A stretch of 64,000 nt of DNA from Phenylobacterium kunshanense (GTDB lineage: Bacteria; Pseudomonadota; Alphaproteobacteria; Caulobacterales; Caulobacteraceae). The translations under genes were made by a program, and so were the position numbers. Shown in pieces: positions 1 to 10,115 of this stretch. Location of the stretch: positions 62,001 to 126,000 of the forward strand of contig NZ_QFYS01000003.1 of assembly GCF_003254525.1 (NCBI RefSeq). The letters are read 5' to 3'. Within the stretch, counting starts at the first letter, position 1. Every line of letters begins with the position of its first letter. The notes beneath the pieces are model-generated. The model saw only the letters and a program-made list of their open reading frames with translations, was not told the origin of the DNA and did no database searches.

Positions 1-2
1 TG

Positions 3-1247
3 GAGCAGCTCGCCCGCGACGTCCAGGACGGGACGCTGCCGGCCGTGAGTTGGGTGCTGCCTTCGCCGCCATACTCCGAACATCCCGGCCAATCGACCCC
101 GCTGCAGGGCGCGGAGTTCACCGCCAAGGTGCTGGACGCCCTGACCGCCAATCCGGAGGTCTGGGGCAAGACGGTGTTCTTCCTGACCTTCGACGAGAAC
201 GACGGCCAGTTCGATCACCTGCCGCCGCCCGCGCCGCCGTCGTACGACATCGACGGGCGCCTCGCCGGCAAGTCCACCCTGGATCTCCAGGGCCACTACT
301 TCTCGGACCCACAGCGCAAGCACATCGACCCGCGCGACGCCCAGAGCGGTCTGGTCCGGCCCTTCGGCCTGGGGCCGCGGGTGCCGATGTATGTGGTCTC
401 GCCCTGGAGCAAGGGCGGCTGGGTGAATTCCCAGACCTTCGACCACACGTCCGTCGGCCAGTTCCTCGAGACCCGCTTCGGCGTGACCGTCCCGGGGATC
501 AGCTCCTGGCATCGCGCCGTCTGCGGCGACATGACCTCGGCTTTCGATTTCGCCCGGCCGAACGATCCGGTGTTCCCGGACCTGCCGGACGTCAGTGGCG
601 CCTCGGCGGTGGTGCTGCAGCATATCCAGCGCCCCCGGATCCGGCCGCCCGAGACGCCGCAGGCGGTGAAGGTCGAGATGGGCGCGCGCCCGTCACGTGC
701 GCTGCCCTACGTGATCAACGCACGGGCGGCCGCGACGGCCGGCGAGGTGAGGCTGGAGTTCCGCAACGACGGCCGCCAGGGCGCGGTCTTCCACGTCTAT
801 GACCGCCTGCACCTCGACCGGATTCCCCGCCGCTATACCGTCGAGGCCGGCAAGACGCTGTCGGACGTCTGGTCGACCGAGGCCGACGGGGGGCGATACG
901 ACCTGATGGTCCTCAGCCACAACGGCTTCCGGCGGGACTTCCAGGGCGAGGCCGGCCGCGGGCTGGAGATGGACATCCGTTACCGTCCGCAGACCCGCGA
1001 GGTCGAGCTGGAGATCCGCAACGGGTCCGGCGAGCCGCAGACGGTGGATATCCGCCACAACGCCTACGGGCTTTCCGGAGGCGAGCTGAAGATCCCCGCC
1101 CGGGGGCGTTCGACCCGCCGCTGGTCCGTCGCCGCCGCGGGCGACTGGTACGACGTGAGCGTAACCGGGCCAGGCGTGACGCGCCGCGCCGCGGGCCGCA
1201 TGGAGACCGGCGTCCACGGGATCAGCGATCCGGCGATGGGAGCCTGA
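3..1247 (+). CDS. Phosphocholine-specific phospholipase C, C-terminal part (5' end outside window)
   Basis: The frame is open from the first bases of the window, so the gene starts upstream; about 414 residues are visible. The motif LTFDENDGQFDHLPPP near residue 70 of the visible part and SPWSKGGWVNSQTFDHTS near residue 135 are typical of the bacterial acid-phosphatase-superfamily phospholipase C (PlcN/PlcH type), in which Asp, Glu and His residues bind metal and the phosphodiester. The last ~200 residues form two beta-rich repeats like the paired C-terminal DUF756 domains of this family. These enzymes are usually Tat-exported and split phosphatidylcholine into diacylglycerol and phosphocholine; the signal peptide would lie outside the window. 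Family assignment is firm, substrate preference is not. Confidence 0.9.
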   Translation, partial: EQLARDVQDGTLPAVSWVLPSPPYSEHPGQSTPLQGAEFTAKVLDALTANPEVWGKTVFFLTFDENDGQFDHLPPPAPPSYDIDGRLAGKSTLDLQGHYFSDPQRKHIDPRDAQSGLVRPFGLGPRVPMYVVSPWSKGGWVNSQTFDHTSVGQFLETRFGVTVPGISSWHRAVCGDMTSAFDFARPNDPVFPDLPDVSGASAVVLQHIQRPRIRPPETPQAVKVEMGARPSRALPYVINARAAATAGEVRLEFRNDGRQGAVFHVYDRLHLDRIPRRYTVEAGKTLSDVWSTEADGGRYDLMVLSHNGFRRDFQGEAGRGLEMDIRYRPQTREVELEIRNGSGEPQTVDIRHNAYGLSGGELKIPARGRSTRRWSVAAAGDWYDVSVTGPGVTRRAAGRMETGVHGISDPAMGA

Positions 1248-1290
1248 CGCGAGCCGCCACGGCCGCATCGCACTGATTGAGGATTCCTCA

Positions 1291-1316
1291 CCCACGGCCG
1301 CGAGAGTGGCCGTGGG
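1291..1316 (+). terminator. Hairpin downstream of phospholipase C (no U-tract)
   Basis: A perfect 9-bp inverted repeat, CCCACGGCC (1291-1299) and GGCCGTGGG (1308-1316), with an 8-nt loop lies 44 nt after the phospholipase stop. No run of T follows, so it may be an mRNA 3'-end stabiliser or a weak terminator. The rest of 1248-1503 shows no gene; 1370-1400 is locally AT-rich and probably holds the promoter of the following receptor gene. Confidence 0.45.
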
Positions 1317-1503
1317 CGCACGCACGCGCTTGGCGGAACAGTCGCCGCGCTGTGCGGAAAATTCACCAGTATGACTCCTGAAGACTGAGAAATATTCATT
1401 TCACCGTCACGAGCCGGGCCTACTCATCCGCCGCGACGGGCGGCCGTACGGGCCTTCCGCGCCGAACGCGAGCCGCGCTCGCATACCCGGGGGATGGGTT
1501 GTC

Positions 1504-3720
1504 ATGATGAACAGACACAGGACGGCGGCGGCCTTCGTCGCCGCGCTCATGGCGGGCAGCGCGCTGCCGGCGCTGGCCTGGGCCGCTGAGACCGATGCGG
1601 ACTCCGCAGGCCCGAGCGTCAGCGAGGTCCAGGTCAAGGGCAAGCGCGCGGATATGGGTTCGGTCCAGGCCGTCGAGGCCGTCGAATACGGGAACGCCGT
1701 CCAGGTGATCACCGCCGCGGACGTGGCGAAGACCGGCGCGCTCAACTTCGCCGAACTGGCGCAGTTCCTGGTGAAGGGCGTGAACGTCGGCTACTCGCCG
1801 GACGAAGGCGAATACACGATCCGTCTCGATGGCGGCGGCGATCGGGACACCCTCGTCGTGCGCGACGGCGTGCCTCTCTATGACCGGGGTCCGGCCCTGG
1901 AAGACATCTGGGGCACCACGACCATCGACCCGCACATGATCGAGCGCGTCGAGGTGTTCCGGGGTGGCAACAGCCTGTTCTTCGGCAGCAACGGCGGCAT
2001 CGGCGTCGTCAGCCTCGTCACCAAGAAGCCCGACGGCACGCGCAAGGGCGAACTCGGCGTCAGCTACGGCTCGTTCGAATCCCGCGAGCTCTGGGGCAAC
2101 TACTCGTTCCCGCTCGATGAGGACGGCGCGCACAGCGTCATGTTCTACGGCTCGATGCAGGCCACGGACGGTCCGCGCATCTTCAACCCCGACGATTTCG
2201 TGGACAACATACGGGCCGCCGGCGGCGTCCAGGAATACCCGCTGAACCGCAACGAAGTGGGCGTGAAGTACCTCTGGAAGATCGACGACACGTCCGAGCT
2301 GCGGCTGAACGCCGAATACACCGAGTCAACCTTCCAGGACGCCTTCCCGGACCGGGAGGTGCACTCGCCCAACACCGTCCGCTACCCGATCGTCGACGGC
2401 TCGTTCCACAAGCGCTGGTCGCCGATGCTGCTGACCGAGGTCAACGGCTACTACAGCAACCCCAAGCTCTGGAACACCGAGCTCTATCCTGACATCTGCA
2501 AGGACCAGGCGGGCTGCATCAACCCGGCCACCAACGCCCGCGTGCCGTTCGGCGCCTGGTCGGGCAAGGTCTTTGCCAACGGCGCCAACCGCGGCTTCGG
2601 CTCCACCAACCAGCGCAGGGCCGGCTTCAAGGAATACGGCCTGACCGTCCGCAACACGGTCAATCTGCACGAGTACCTGGAGTTCGTGGTCGGCGGTCAG
2701 GTGGTCCGTTATCAGGACGACTCGGCGGCCGAGTACCCGGTCGACAACGACCCGGCGACCACCACGGGCGTGTTCATCGACGCCCGCCCGAGGCTCCCCT
2801 TCAGCCCGGACACGGCCATCTCGCTGGCCGTGCGGACCGACTTCCTGCCGGGTTCGGAGAAGCGCACGGTCTGGAAGTTCGGCGTGCGCCAGCCGCTGCC
2901 CTACGGCTTCTATGCCCGGGCCAACGGTGGCACCTCATACAGCCTGCCCCGGATCACCGAACTGCGGAACGACACCTCGACCGTCGTCGGGAACCCGAAC
3001 CTGCAGACTGAGGAGACCGAGACCTACAACGGCGCCATCGGCTACGAACGCCGCTTCGACGGCTTCGCGGTCTCGGCCGAGGTGGGCGGCTTCAAGACCG
3101 AGATCACCAACCGGATCCGCACGACCACCGACTTCCCGGTCCCGGCCGGCAACGGCTTCCCGGCCCGCAACACCTACTACAATGACCCCGCCGTAACCCG
3201 CATCGTGGGCGTCACCGCCGACGTGAACCTCAATGTCGGCGAAAGCTGGCGGCTGAACCTCGGCTATACGGCCCAGGACGCGGCCGCCAAGACCGGCGCG
3301 TTCAAGGGCGAGCAGATCAACGAGACGCCCGCCTGGTTCATCAGCGGCATGCTGGAATGGACCTCGCCCGACCGGCGGCTGAACGTGGCGGTCATGCCGC
3401 GCGTCCAGGGTTCGGAATTCGCCAGTGGCGGCCTGAGCATCAACGGTCGGCCGCAGATCCGGAAGAACTTCGGCAAGTACACGGTGACGAACGCCACCGT
3501 GAACTACTTCCTCGGCGACGATATGCAGTACCAGCTGCAGTTCCGCGTCGTGAACGTGTTCAACGAGAAGTACGCCGAGCGCTACGGCTTCGGAAACCAG
3601 CTGTACGGGTCAGCTTTCAACCGCGGCGAATATACCAACCGCGATCCGAGGTACTTCTTCGGCTATCCGTTCGAAGGCAAGCCGCGCGCCTTCTACGGCA
3701 CCTTCACGGCCCGCTTCTGA
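1504..3720 (+). CDS. TonB-dependent outer-membrane receptor
   Basis: 738 residues. A Sec signal peptide covers about residues 1-27 (MMNRHRTAAAFVAALMAGSA then a cleavage region ALAWA/AE). A plug domain follows (about 40-170), including IERVEVFRGG and the glycine-rich FFGSNGGIGVVSLVTKK, then a beta-barrel ending in an aromatic C-terminus (FTARF), as expected for BAM-assembled porins. The family uses the TonB-ExbBD proton-motive system to import siderophores, cobalamin, glycans or other large ligands. The ligand cannot be deduced; the phosphatase and RpiR-type regulator downstream hint at a phosphorylated or sugar-like substrate, but that is inference. There are two possible adjacent ATG starts (1504 and 1507). 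Confidence 0.9.
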   Translation: MMNRHRTAAAFVAALMAGSALPALAWAAETDADSAGPSVSEVQVKGKRADMGSVQAVEAVEYGNAVQVITAADVAKTGALNFAELAQFLVKGVNVGYSPDEGEYTIRLDGGGDRDTLVVRDGVPLYDRGPALEDIWGTTTIDPHMIERVEVFRGGNSLFFGSNGGIGVVSLVTKKPDGTRKGELGVSYGSFESRELWGNYSFPLDEDGAHSVMFYGSMQATDGPRIFNPDDFVDNIRAAGGVQEYPLNRNEVGVKYLWKIDDTSELRLNAEYTESTFQDAFPDREVHSPNTVRYPIVDGSFHKRWSPMLLTEVNGYYSNPKLWNTELYPDICKDQAGCINPATNARVPFGAWSGKVFANGANRGFGSTNQRRAGFKEYGLTVRNTVNLHEYLEFVVGGQVVRYQDDSAAEYPVDNDPATTTGVFIDARPRLPFSPDTAISLAVRTDFLPGSEKRTVWKFGVRQPLPYGFYARANGGTSYSLPRITELRNDTSTVVGNPNLQTEETETYNGAIGYERRFDGFAVSAEVGGFKTEITNRIRTTTDFPVPAGNGFPARNTYYNDPAVTRIVGVTADVNLNVGESWRLNLGYTAQDAAAKTGAFKGEQINETPAWFISGMLEWTSPDRRLNVAVMPRVQGSEFASGGLSINGRPQIRKNFGKYTVTNATVNYFLGDDMQYQLQFRVVNVFNEKYAERYGFGNQLYGSAFNRGEYTNRDPRYFFGYPFEGKPRAFYGTFTARF

Positions 3721-3748
3721 CGGCCGGGAGCCGCCGCGCGTCAGCTCT

Positions 3749-3773
3749 GGCCCTGCGTCCCCTCCGCAGGGCC
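3749..3773 (+). terminator. Hairpin after the TonB receptor gene
   Basis: A perfect 9-bp inverted repeat, GGCCCTGCG (3749-3757) and CGCAGGGCC (3765-3773), with a 7-nt loop starts 28 nt after the receptor stop codon. It lacks a T-run, so factor-independent termination is uncertain. Confidence 0.5.
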
Positions 3774-3866
3774 GCGGCGCGCGGCGGACATTCCTGAACC
3801 CGGAGCCGCTCCGGGCGATCTCACCCAACCTGCGCCAGCCGGCCAGATGGCGCGCGGAGTCTGCAT

Positions 3867-4655
3867 TTGAACCGACATGATATTCGGGCGCCGCTGGTCG
3901 CGCGCGCCATCGAGGACGCCGCTGAAGCCCGTCAGGCCATCGCCGAAGCCAAGGCGCTGCTGTTCGACTGGGACGGCTGCGCAGCCATCGCCGACCGACC
4001 GGAGCCTGCCGCCCTCGCGCTCATGTCCGCGCGCCCGGACGCCTTCGCCATCGTCTCCAACAACACCAGCCATGGCCGCGGCTTCTTCACCGACCGGCTG
4101 CGGACCGGTGGAATCTTGGTGGAGCCCGAGCGGGTGATCCTGGCGGGTGTCGAGACCCTTCGCCGGGCGCGTCACCTCGCGCCGCGCCGCACCCTGTTGC
4201 TGGCCTCGCCCCGGATGGAGGAGGCCGCGCGCCGCATGGGCCTGGAACTGGGCCCTGACGATCCGGATCTCGTCGTGCTGCTCCGTGACACCCGGTTCTC
4301 CTATGCGAAGTTGACTCAGGCCGCGAACGCCCTGCGCCGGGGGGTGCGTTTGCTGGTGGGCAATCCCGACCGCACCCATCCATCGACGGAGGGGCGCGTC
4401 ATGCCGGAGACCGGGGCGTTGCTTTCGGCGCTCCTGACCTGTGTGGAGCCCGTCCCAGTCCATCTGGAAGTCGTCGGAAAACCGCATCCGACCCTGTTCC
4501 GCCGGGCGTGCGAGGTCCTGGGCGTCGCGCCGCATGAGGCCGTCATGATCGGCGACAATCCCGACACCGACGTCGCCGGCGCCGCGCCGCTCGGACTGCG
4601 CTGCATCCTCGTGGACGGTCCGGGTGGCCTGACTCTGAGCGACCTCGTCGCCTGA
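3867..4655 (+). CDS. HAD-superfamily (subclass IIA, NagD-like) phosphatase
   Basis: 262 residues from a TTG start; no ATG lies upstream of motif I in frame. Motif I is FDWDG (nucleophile Asp34, acid Asp36), motif II is the SNN at about residue 64, the motif III Lys is in VGKPHP, and motif IV is GDNPDTD (229-235). The long insert between motifs II and III is the type-IIA cap. Members dephosphorylate small phospho-metabolites such as UMP/GMP, p-nitrophenyl phosphate or glycerol phosphate. The gene is convergent with the RpiR-type regulator, with the two stops only 2 nt apart. The substrate is unknown; a sugar- or glycerol-phosphate would fit the neighbouring SIS-domain regulator. Confidence 0.8.
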   Translation: MNRHDIRAPLVARAIEDAAEARQAIAEAKALLFDWDGCAAIADRPEPAALALMSARPDAFAIVSNNTSHGRGFFTDRLRTGGILVEPERVILAGVETLRRARHLAPRRTLLLASPRMEEAARRMGLELGPDDPDLVVLLRDTRFSYAKLTQAANALRRGVRLLVGNPDRTHPSTEGRVMPETGALLSALLTCVEPVPVHLEVVGKPHPTLFRRACEVLGVAPHEAVMIGDNPDTDVAGAAPLGLRCILVDGPGGLTLSDLVA

Positions 4656-4657
4656 GG

Positions 4658-5563
4658 TCAGAATCGCTTGCTGGACAGGGTGTCGAAGGTGCTGCGCAGC
4701 GTCTCGACCGCGCGATCGTGATCGGCCAGCGCAAGGGCCGCGATAAGGGCGTCGAGCACGCAGAGCTGGGCGATCCGGCTGGTCATGGCCTCGGTCCTGA
4801 ACCGGGTCTCGCGGGCCATGGTGAAGAGCACCACGTCGGCGTGGGCCTGGATCGGCGAACGCGCATAGTTGGTGATGACCACGGTCTTCGCGCCCGCCGC
4901 CTTCGCGAGCTTCGTGGACATCACCGTCTCGTGCGTCGAGCCCGAGTGGGAGATGGTGAGCACCGCCACGCCGGGGTCCGTGCGCGAGGCGCTGATCGCC
5001 TGGATGTGGCTGTCGGTGACGGCCTTGGCGTCGAGGCCGATGCGCAGCATCCGATAGTGGGCATCGTCCGCGATCGGAGCTGACGAGCCGATCCCGTAGA
5101 CTTCGATCCGCCGCGCCGAGCGCAGCGTCTCCACCGCCTCGGTGAGGGCGGCCGGGTCCAGCACCGACAGCGTGTCCTGCAGCGCCTGGATGCCCGAGTG
5201 GAAGATCTTGCGACAGGTGGTGGCGGCGTCGTCGCTGATGTCGAGGTCTTCGTGGATGAACTGGACAGGCCGGACGATGTCCTGCGCGAGGCTCAGCTTC
5301 AGCTGCTGGAAGCCTGACAGGCCCAGCCGCTGACAGAAGTTGATGACGCTGCCCTCCGAAGCCTGGGTCGCTTCCGACAATTCGGTCACGGACATCTTGA
5401 GAACGTCTTCCGGCCGCTCCAGCACATAGTCCGCGATCCGCCGGGCGCCGGGCGCCAAGGCGTCGAGCAGCGCCCGAATCCGGGCGAGCGCATTGTCGAC
5501 CGGGGCGTGATCAACGATCCGTGCCCGGGGAAGAGGCCTTGGCATCGGTGAGCGCTCGGACAT
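4658..5563 (-). CDS. MurR/RpiR-family transcriptional regulator with SIS domain
   Basis: 301 residues. The N-terminal ~90 residues hold the RpiR helix-turn-helix (VTELSEATQASEGSVINFC and the following GLSGFQQLKLSLAQD). A SIS phosphosugar-binding domain spans about 130-270, with YGIGSSAPIADDAHYR and VLTISHSGSTHETV. RpiR proteins sense sugar phosphates and control sugar or amino-sugar uptake and catabolism, usually as local regulators. It faces the HAD phosphatase tail to tail and diverges from katG across 297 bp. Its target is not visible in the sequence. Confidence 0.88.
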   Translation of the reverse strand: MSERSPMPRPLPRARIVDHAPVDNALARIRALLDALAPGARRIADYVLERPEDVLKMSVTELSEATQASEGSVINFCQRLGLSGFQQLKLSLAQDIVRPVQFIHEDLDISDDAATTCRKIFHSGIQALQDTLSVLDPAALTEAVETLRSARRIEVYGIGSSAPIADDAHYRMLRIGLDAKAVTDSHIQAISASRTDPGVAVLTISHSGSTHETVMSTKLAKAAGAKTVVITNYARSPIQAHADVVLFTMARETRFRTEAMTSRIAQLCVLDALIAALALADHDRAVETLRSTFDTLSSKRF

Positions 5564-8104
<2,541 letters not shown>

Positions 8105-8176
8105 CCCTCGCGCCGGCAGGGCGGCGGCGACGCTGCCCTGCCATCCGCCGCCTTGTTCGATGGGGTCAGGATCACA

Positions 8177-8551
8177 ATGACCAAGTTCCCACGGGCGGCG
8201 GGGGCCGCCATGCTGCTCGCCCTGATCGCCCTGACGATCCCGGGCCACGGTGCGGCCGCCGAGCCTCCGTCCACGTTCGCCCAGTGCCGGGCGTGCCACG
8301 CCACGGAGCCCGGCAAGCACATCTTCGGGCCCAGCCTGGCCGGTGTCGCCGGGCGCAAGGCCGGCTCTCTGGCCGACTTCAGCTATAGCGACGCGCTGAA
8401 GGCGTCCGGGCTGACCTGGAACGAAGCCACGCTCGACCGTTGGCTGACCTCTCCGCAGAAGGCGGTTCCCGGGACCCGCATGCCCTTCGCGGGCATCCGC
8501 GATCCCGAGACGCGGCGGGAGGTGGTCGCCTACCTTCTCACCCTTCGCTGA
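8177..8551 (+). CDS. Small periplasmic class I cytochrome c
   Basis: 124 residues from the ATG at 8177; an upstream in-frame TTG would only spoil the signal peptide. A Sec leader ends near HGAAA/EP. The haem site is CRACH about 18 residues into the mature protein; the region GPSLAGVAGRKAG and the axial Met in PGTRMPFAG are as in cytochrome c2/c550-type proteins. The closing helix reads REVVAYLLTL. It is an electron carrier in the periplasm. Its position after the exported katG suggests a role in peroxide metabolism or electron supply, but no direct evidence links them. Confidence 0.9.
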   Translation: MTKFPRAAGAAMLLALIALTIPGHGAAAEPPSTFAQCRACHATEPGKHIFGPSLAGVAGRKAGSLADFSYSDALKASGLTWNEATLDRWLTSPQKAVPGTRMPFAGIRDPETRREVVAYLLTLR

Positions 8552-8578
8552 TCCGCCACAGACGCCGCCGCCGCGGGG

Positions 8579-8592
8579 TTGACCACGGTCAA
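8579..8592. promoter_or_regulatory. FNR/FixK-type box (exact) upstream of a gene-poor segment
   Basis: TTGAC-CACG-GTCAA fits the TTGAY-N4-RTCAA consensus of FNR, FixK and DNR proteins exactly. It starts 27 nt after the cytochrome c stop. No protein gene follows on the plus strand; the next downstream structure is the candidate small RNA and its terminator. A weak -10-like CATTCT lies at 8612-8617. Confidence 0.6.
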
Positions 8593-8626
8593 GCCACGGT
8601 CCGGCGGCCATCATTCTCCCCCGGGT

Positions 8627-8815
8627 CGGCCGGGGCCAGGATGTCTGCGTCCGTTGAGACGCGCCCGCGCCTATCCCCTCGGGACGGCTCTTCAGGCGGA
8701 CGACTCCCCAGGTGCTGGGGAGGCTGTAGCACCCAAAGGAGGTGAACCACGGTCTGTTGACATATGCCCCCTCCCACTCGGCCCCGCCTCAACCTGCGGG
8801 GCCGTTCCTTTTGGG
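8627..8815 (+). ncRNA. Candidate FNR-box-driven structured small RNA
   Basis: The 305 bp between the cytochrome c gene and the carbonic anhydrase gene show no convincing protein gene, but they do show order. An exact FNR-type box (8579-8592) is followed by two mutually exclusive hairpins. One pairs CTCCCCA (8704-8710) with TGGGGAG (8716-8722). The other pairs GGTGCT (8711-8716) with AGCACC (8728-8733). Next comes AAAGGAGGTGA (8735-8745), an 11-nt perfect match to the anti-Shine-Dalgarno complement with no start codon at a usable distance, then an intrinsic terminator. The 5' end is set only by assuming class II spacing from the box, so it is a guess. The alternative is a 3'-UTR of the cytochrome gene or a leader without a gene. 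Confidence 0.4.
8779..8812. terminator. Intrinsic terminator between the candidate sRNA and the nar operon end
   Basis: A perfect 8-bp stem, CGGCCCCG (8779-8786) and CGGGGCCG (8797-8804), is followed on the plus strand by TTCCTTTT. On the minus strand it lies about 50 nt beyond the carbonic anhydrase stop, so it may also end the nar operon transcript, although that side lacks a T-run. Confidence 0.65.
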
Positions 8816-8856
8816 GGATATGCGAGCGCTGTCGGGCCTGGCGCGACGGCTGCCCT

Positions 8857-9540
8857 CTACCGGCGGCGGGGCCCCGGCCGGCCCTTGTAGCGGGGCGGCG
8901 GCGCCGGGCGATGAACCGGCCGTTCCATCAGGAGGGCGTCGGCGGCGGCCGGCGAGGTGACGCTGGTCTCCAGATCCCTCAACAGGCCGTCCTCTATGGA
9001 GTAGATCCAGCCGTGGATCGCCAGGGACTGCCCCCGGCGCCAGGCGTCGCGGACAAAGGGGTTCTGGGCCACGCTGGTCACCTGAGCCCGCACATTCCGC
9101 TCGCAGACCTCGTTCACCCGCGCGTCGAAGTCGGCGATCGTGTCCAGGGACTCCGCATGCTGGCAGCACAGCGTGCGCACAGGCTGCAGCCAGTGGTCGA
9201 TGAGGCCGAGGCGTGCGCCTGACAGGGCGGCCCTGACCCCGCCGCAGCCATAGTGGCCGCAAACGATGACGTGGCGGACCTTCAGCACCTCCACCGCGAA
9301 CTGCAGCACCGACAGGAAGTTGGCGTCCTGAGGCGGCGCGAGGTTCGCCACATTGCGGTGGACGAACAGTTCGCCCGGGTCGAGGCCGACGATCTCGTTG
9401 GCCGGCACGCGGCTGTCGGAACAGCCGATCCAAAGGTACTCGGGCGACTGCTGGCTGGCGAGCCGCCGGAAGTATTCCGGATCGACGCGCGCCCGCGAGG
9501 CCGCCCACCGGATGTTGTTGTCCAGCAGATCGTCGATCAT
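8857..9540 (-). CDS. can: Beta-class carbonic anhydrase
   Basis: 227 residues. Zinc ligands are visible as Cys40 (in IGCSDSRVPANE), His96 and Cys99 (in CGHYGCGGV); Asp42 and Arg44 form the catalytic dyad, and the FVHRNVANL segment is diagnostic. The enzyme interconverts CO2 and bicarbonate in the cytoplasm. It is the last gene of the nar operon: its ATG overlaps the stop of the hemerythrin-domain gene by 4 nt (ATGA), so the two are probably translationally coupled. A bicarbonate or pH function during nitrate respiration is plausible but inferred. The C-terminus is rich in Arg, Pro and Gly. Confidence 0.95.
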   Translation of the reverse strand: MIDDLLDNNIRWAASRARVDPEYFRRLASQQSPEYLWIGCSDSRVPANEIVGLDPGELFVHRNVANLAPPQDANFLSVLQFAVEVLKVRHVIVCGHYGCGGVRAALSGARLGLIDHWLQPVRTLCCQHAESLDTIADFDARVNEVCERNVRAQVTSVAQNPFVRDAWRRGQSLAIHGWIYSIEDGLLRDLETSVTSPAAADALLMERPVHRPAPPPRYKGRPGPRRR

Positions 9541-10091
9541 GCCGTCGCCGTCTCAAGCACCAGGCCGCGGCGGGCGGCGAGGCGCCGGCTCATGCCGGTG
9601 AGATCCTTGGCGGTCAGGCGCAGGCGCGCGATCGGCAGCACCACCGCATTCTCGAGCGCGAGGTGGCGGAGCTCCTGGGCGGCGAACGCCTGCAGCGCCT
9701 TGCGCGCGGCGGGCTCCATGCCAGGCGCGGTCTGCTGCTCGAGCGACGCCTCGAGAATGCGGCGCACCTCGGCGGCCTGGATGGCGTCGGCCTTGTGCTC
9801 CGCCGACAGCAGGCCGAGCACGTTCTCGACATCGTCCTCCGGCAGGGCGCGCCGGCGCAGCAGGGGGAACAGGTCCTGCTCCTCGTCGATGATGTGGAGC
9901 GGAAGATCGTAGCGCAGGAAGTTGACCAGCAGGCTCACCCGCTCGCCGTCGAAGACATGCGCCAGCGCCACCTCGTTCACCAGCCGGCAGAACTGCCGGT
10001 GCCGGTAGTGTTCCGCAAAGAACCAGTCGAGCGGCTCGGTCATGAGCTCGGTCGGCATGTCCTCGATTTCGGTGGTGCGGGGTTCGGCCAT
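9537..10091 (-). CDS. Hemerythrin-domain (HHE) protein of the nar operon
   Basis: 184 residues of mostly helical sequence with the HHE pattern: His28 and His31 in AEHYRHRQ, LHIIDEEQDLFP, SAEHKAD, and a later LRHLALENAVVLP. This is consistent with a four-helix bundle binding a non-haem di-iron centre. Relatives bind O2 or NO, or repair iron-sulfur clusters. It lies 24 nt after the porin gene and overlaps the carbonic anhydrase start. Placement in a nitrate-reduction operon points to NO or O2 sensing or scavenging during denitrifying growth (inference). Confidence 0.82.
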   Translation of the reverse strand: MAEPRTTEIEDMPTELMTEPLDWFFAEHYRHRQFCRLVNEVALAHVFDGERVSLLVNFLRYDLPLHIIDEEQDLFPLLRRRALPEDDVENVLGLLSAEHKADAIQAAEVRRILEASLEQQTAPGMEPAARKALQAFAAQELRHLALENAVVLPIARLRLTAKDLTGMSRRLAARRGLVLETATA

Positions 10092-10115
10092 GGCGGGCCT
10101 CCTATGGCCCTCGGG

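Noticed and set aside
8742..8960. Small open frames starting near the strong Shine-Dalgarno-like AAAGGAGGTGA (8735-8745)
   Set aside because: The GTG at 8742 is inside the SD itself and the ATG at 8764 is about 21 nt away. Both frames run through the terminator and into the carbonic anhydrase gene.
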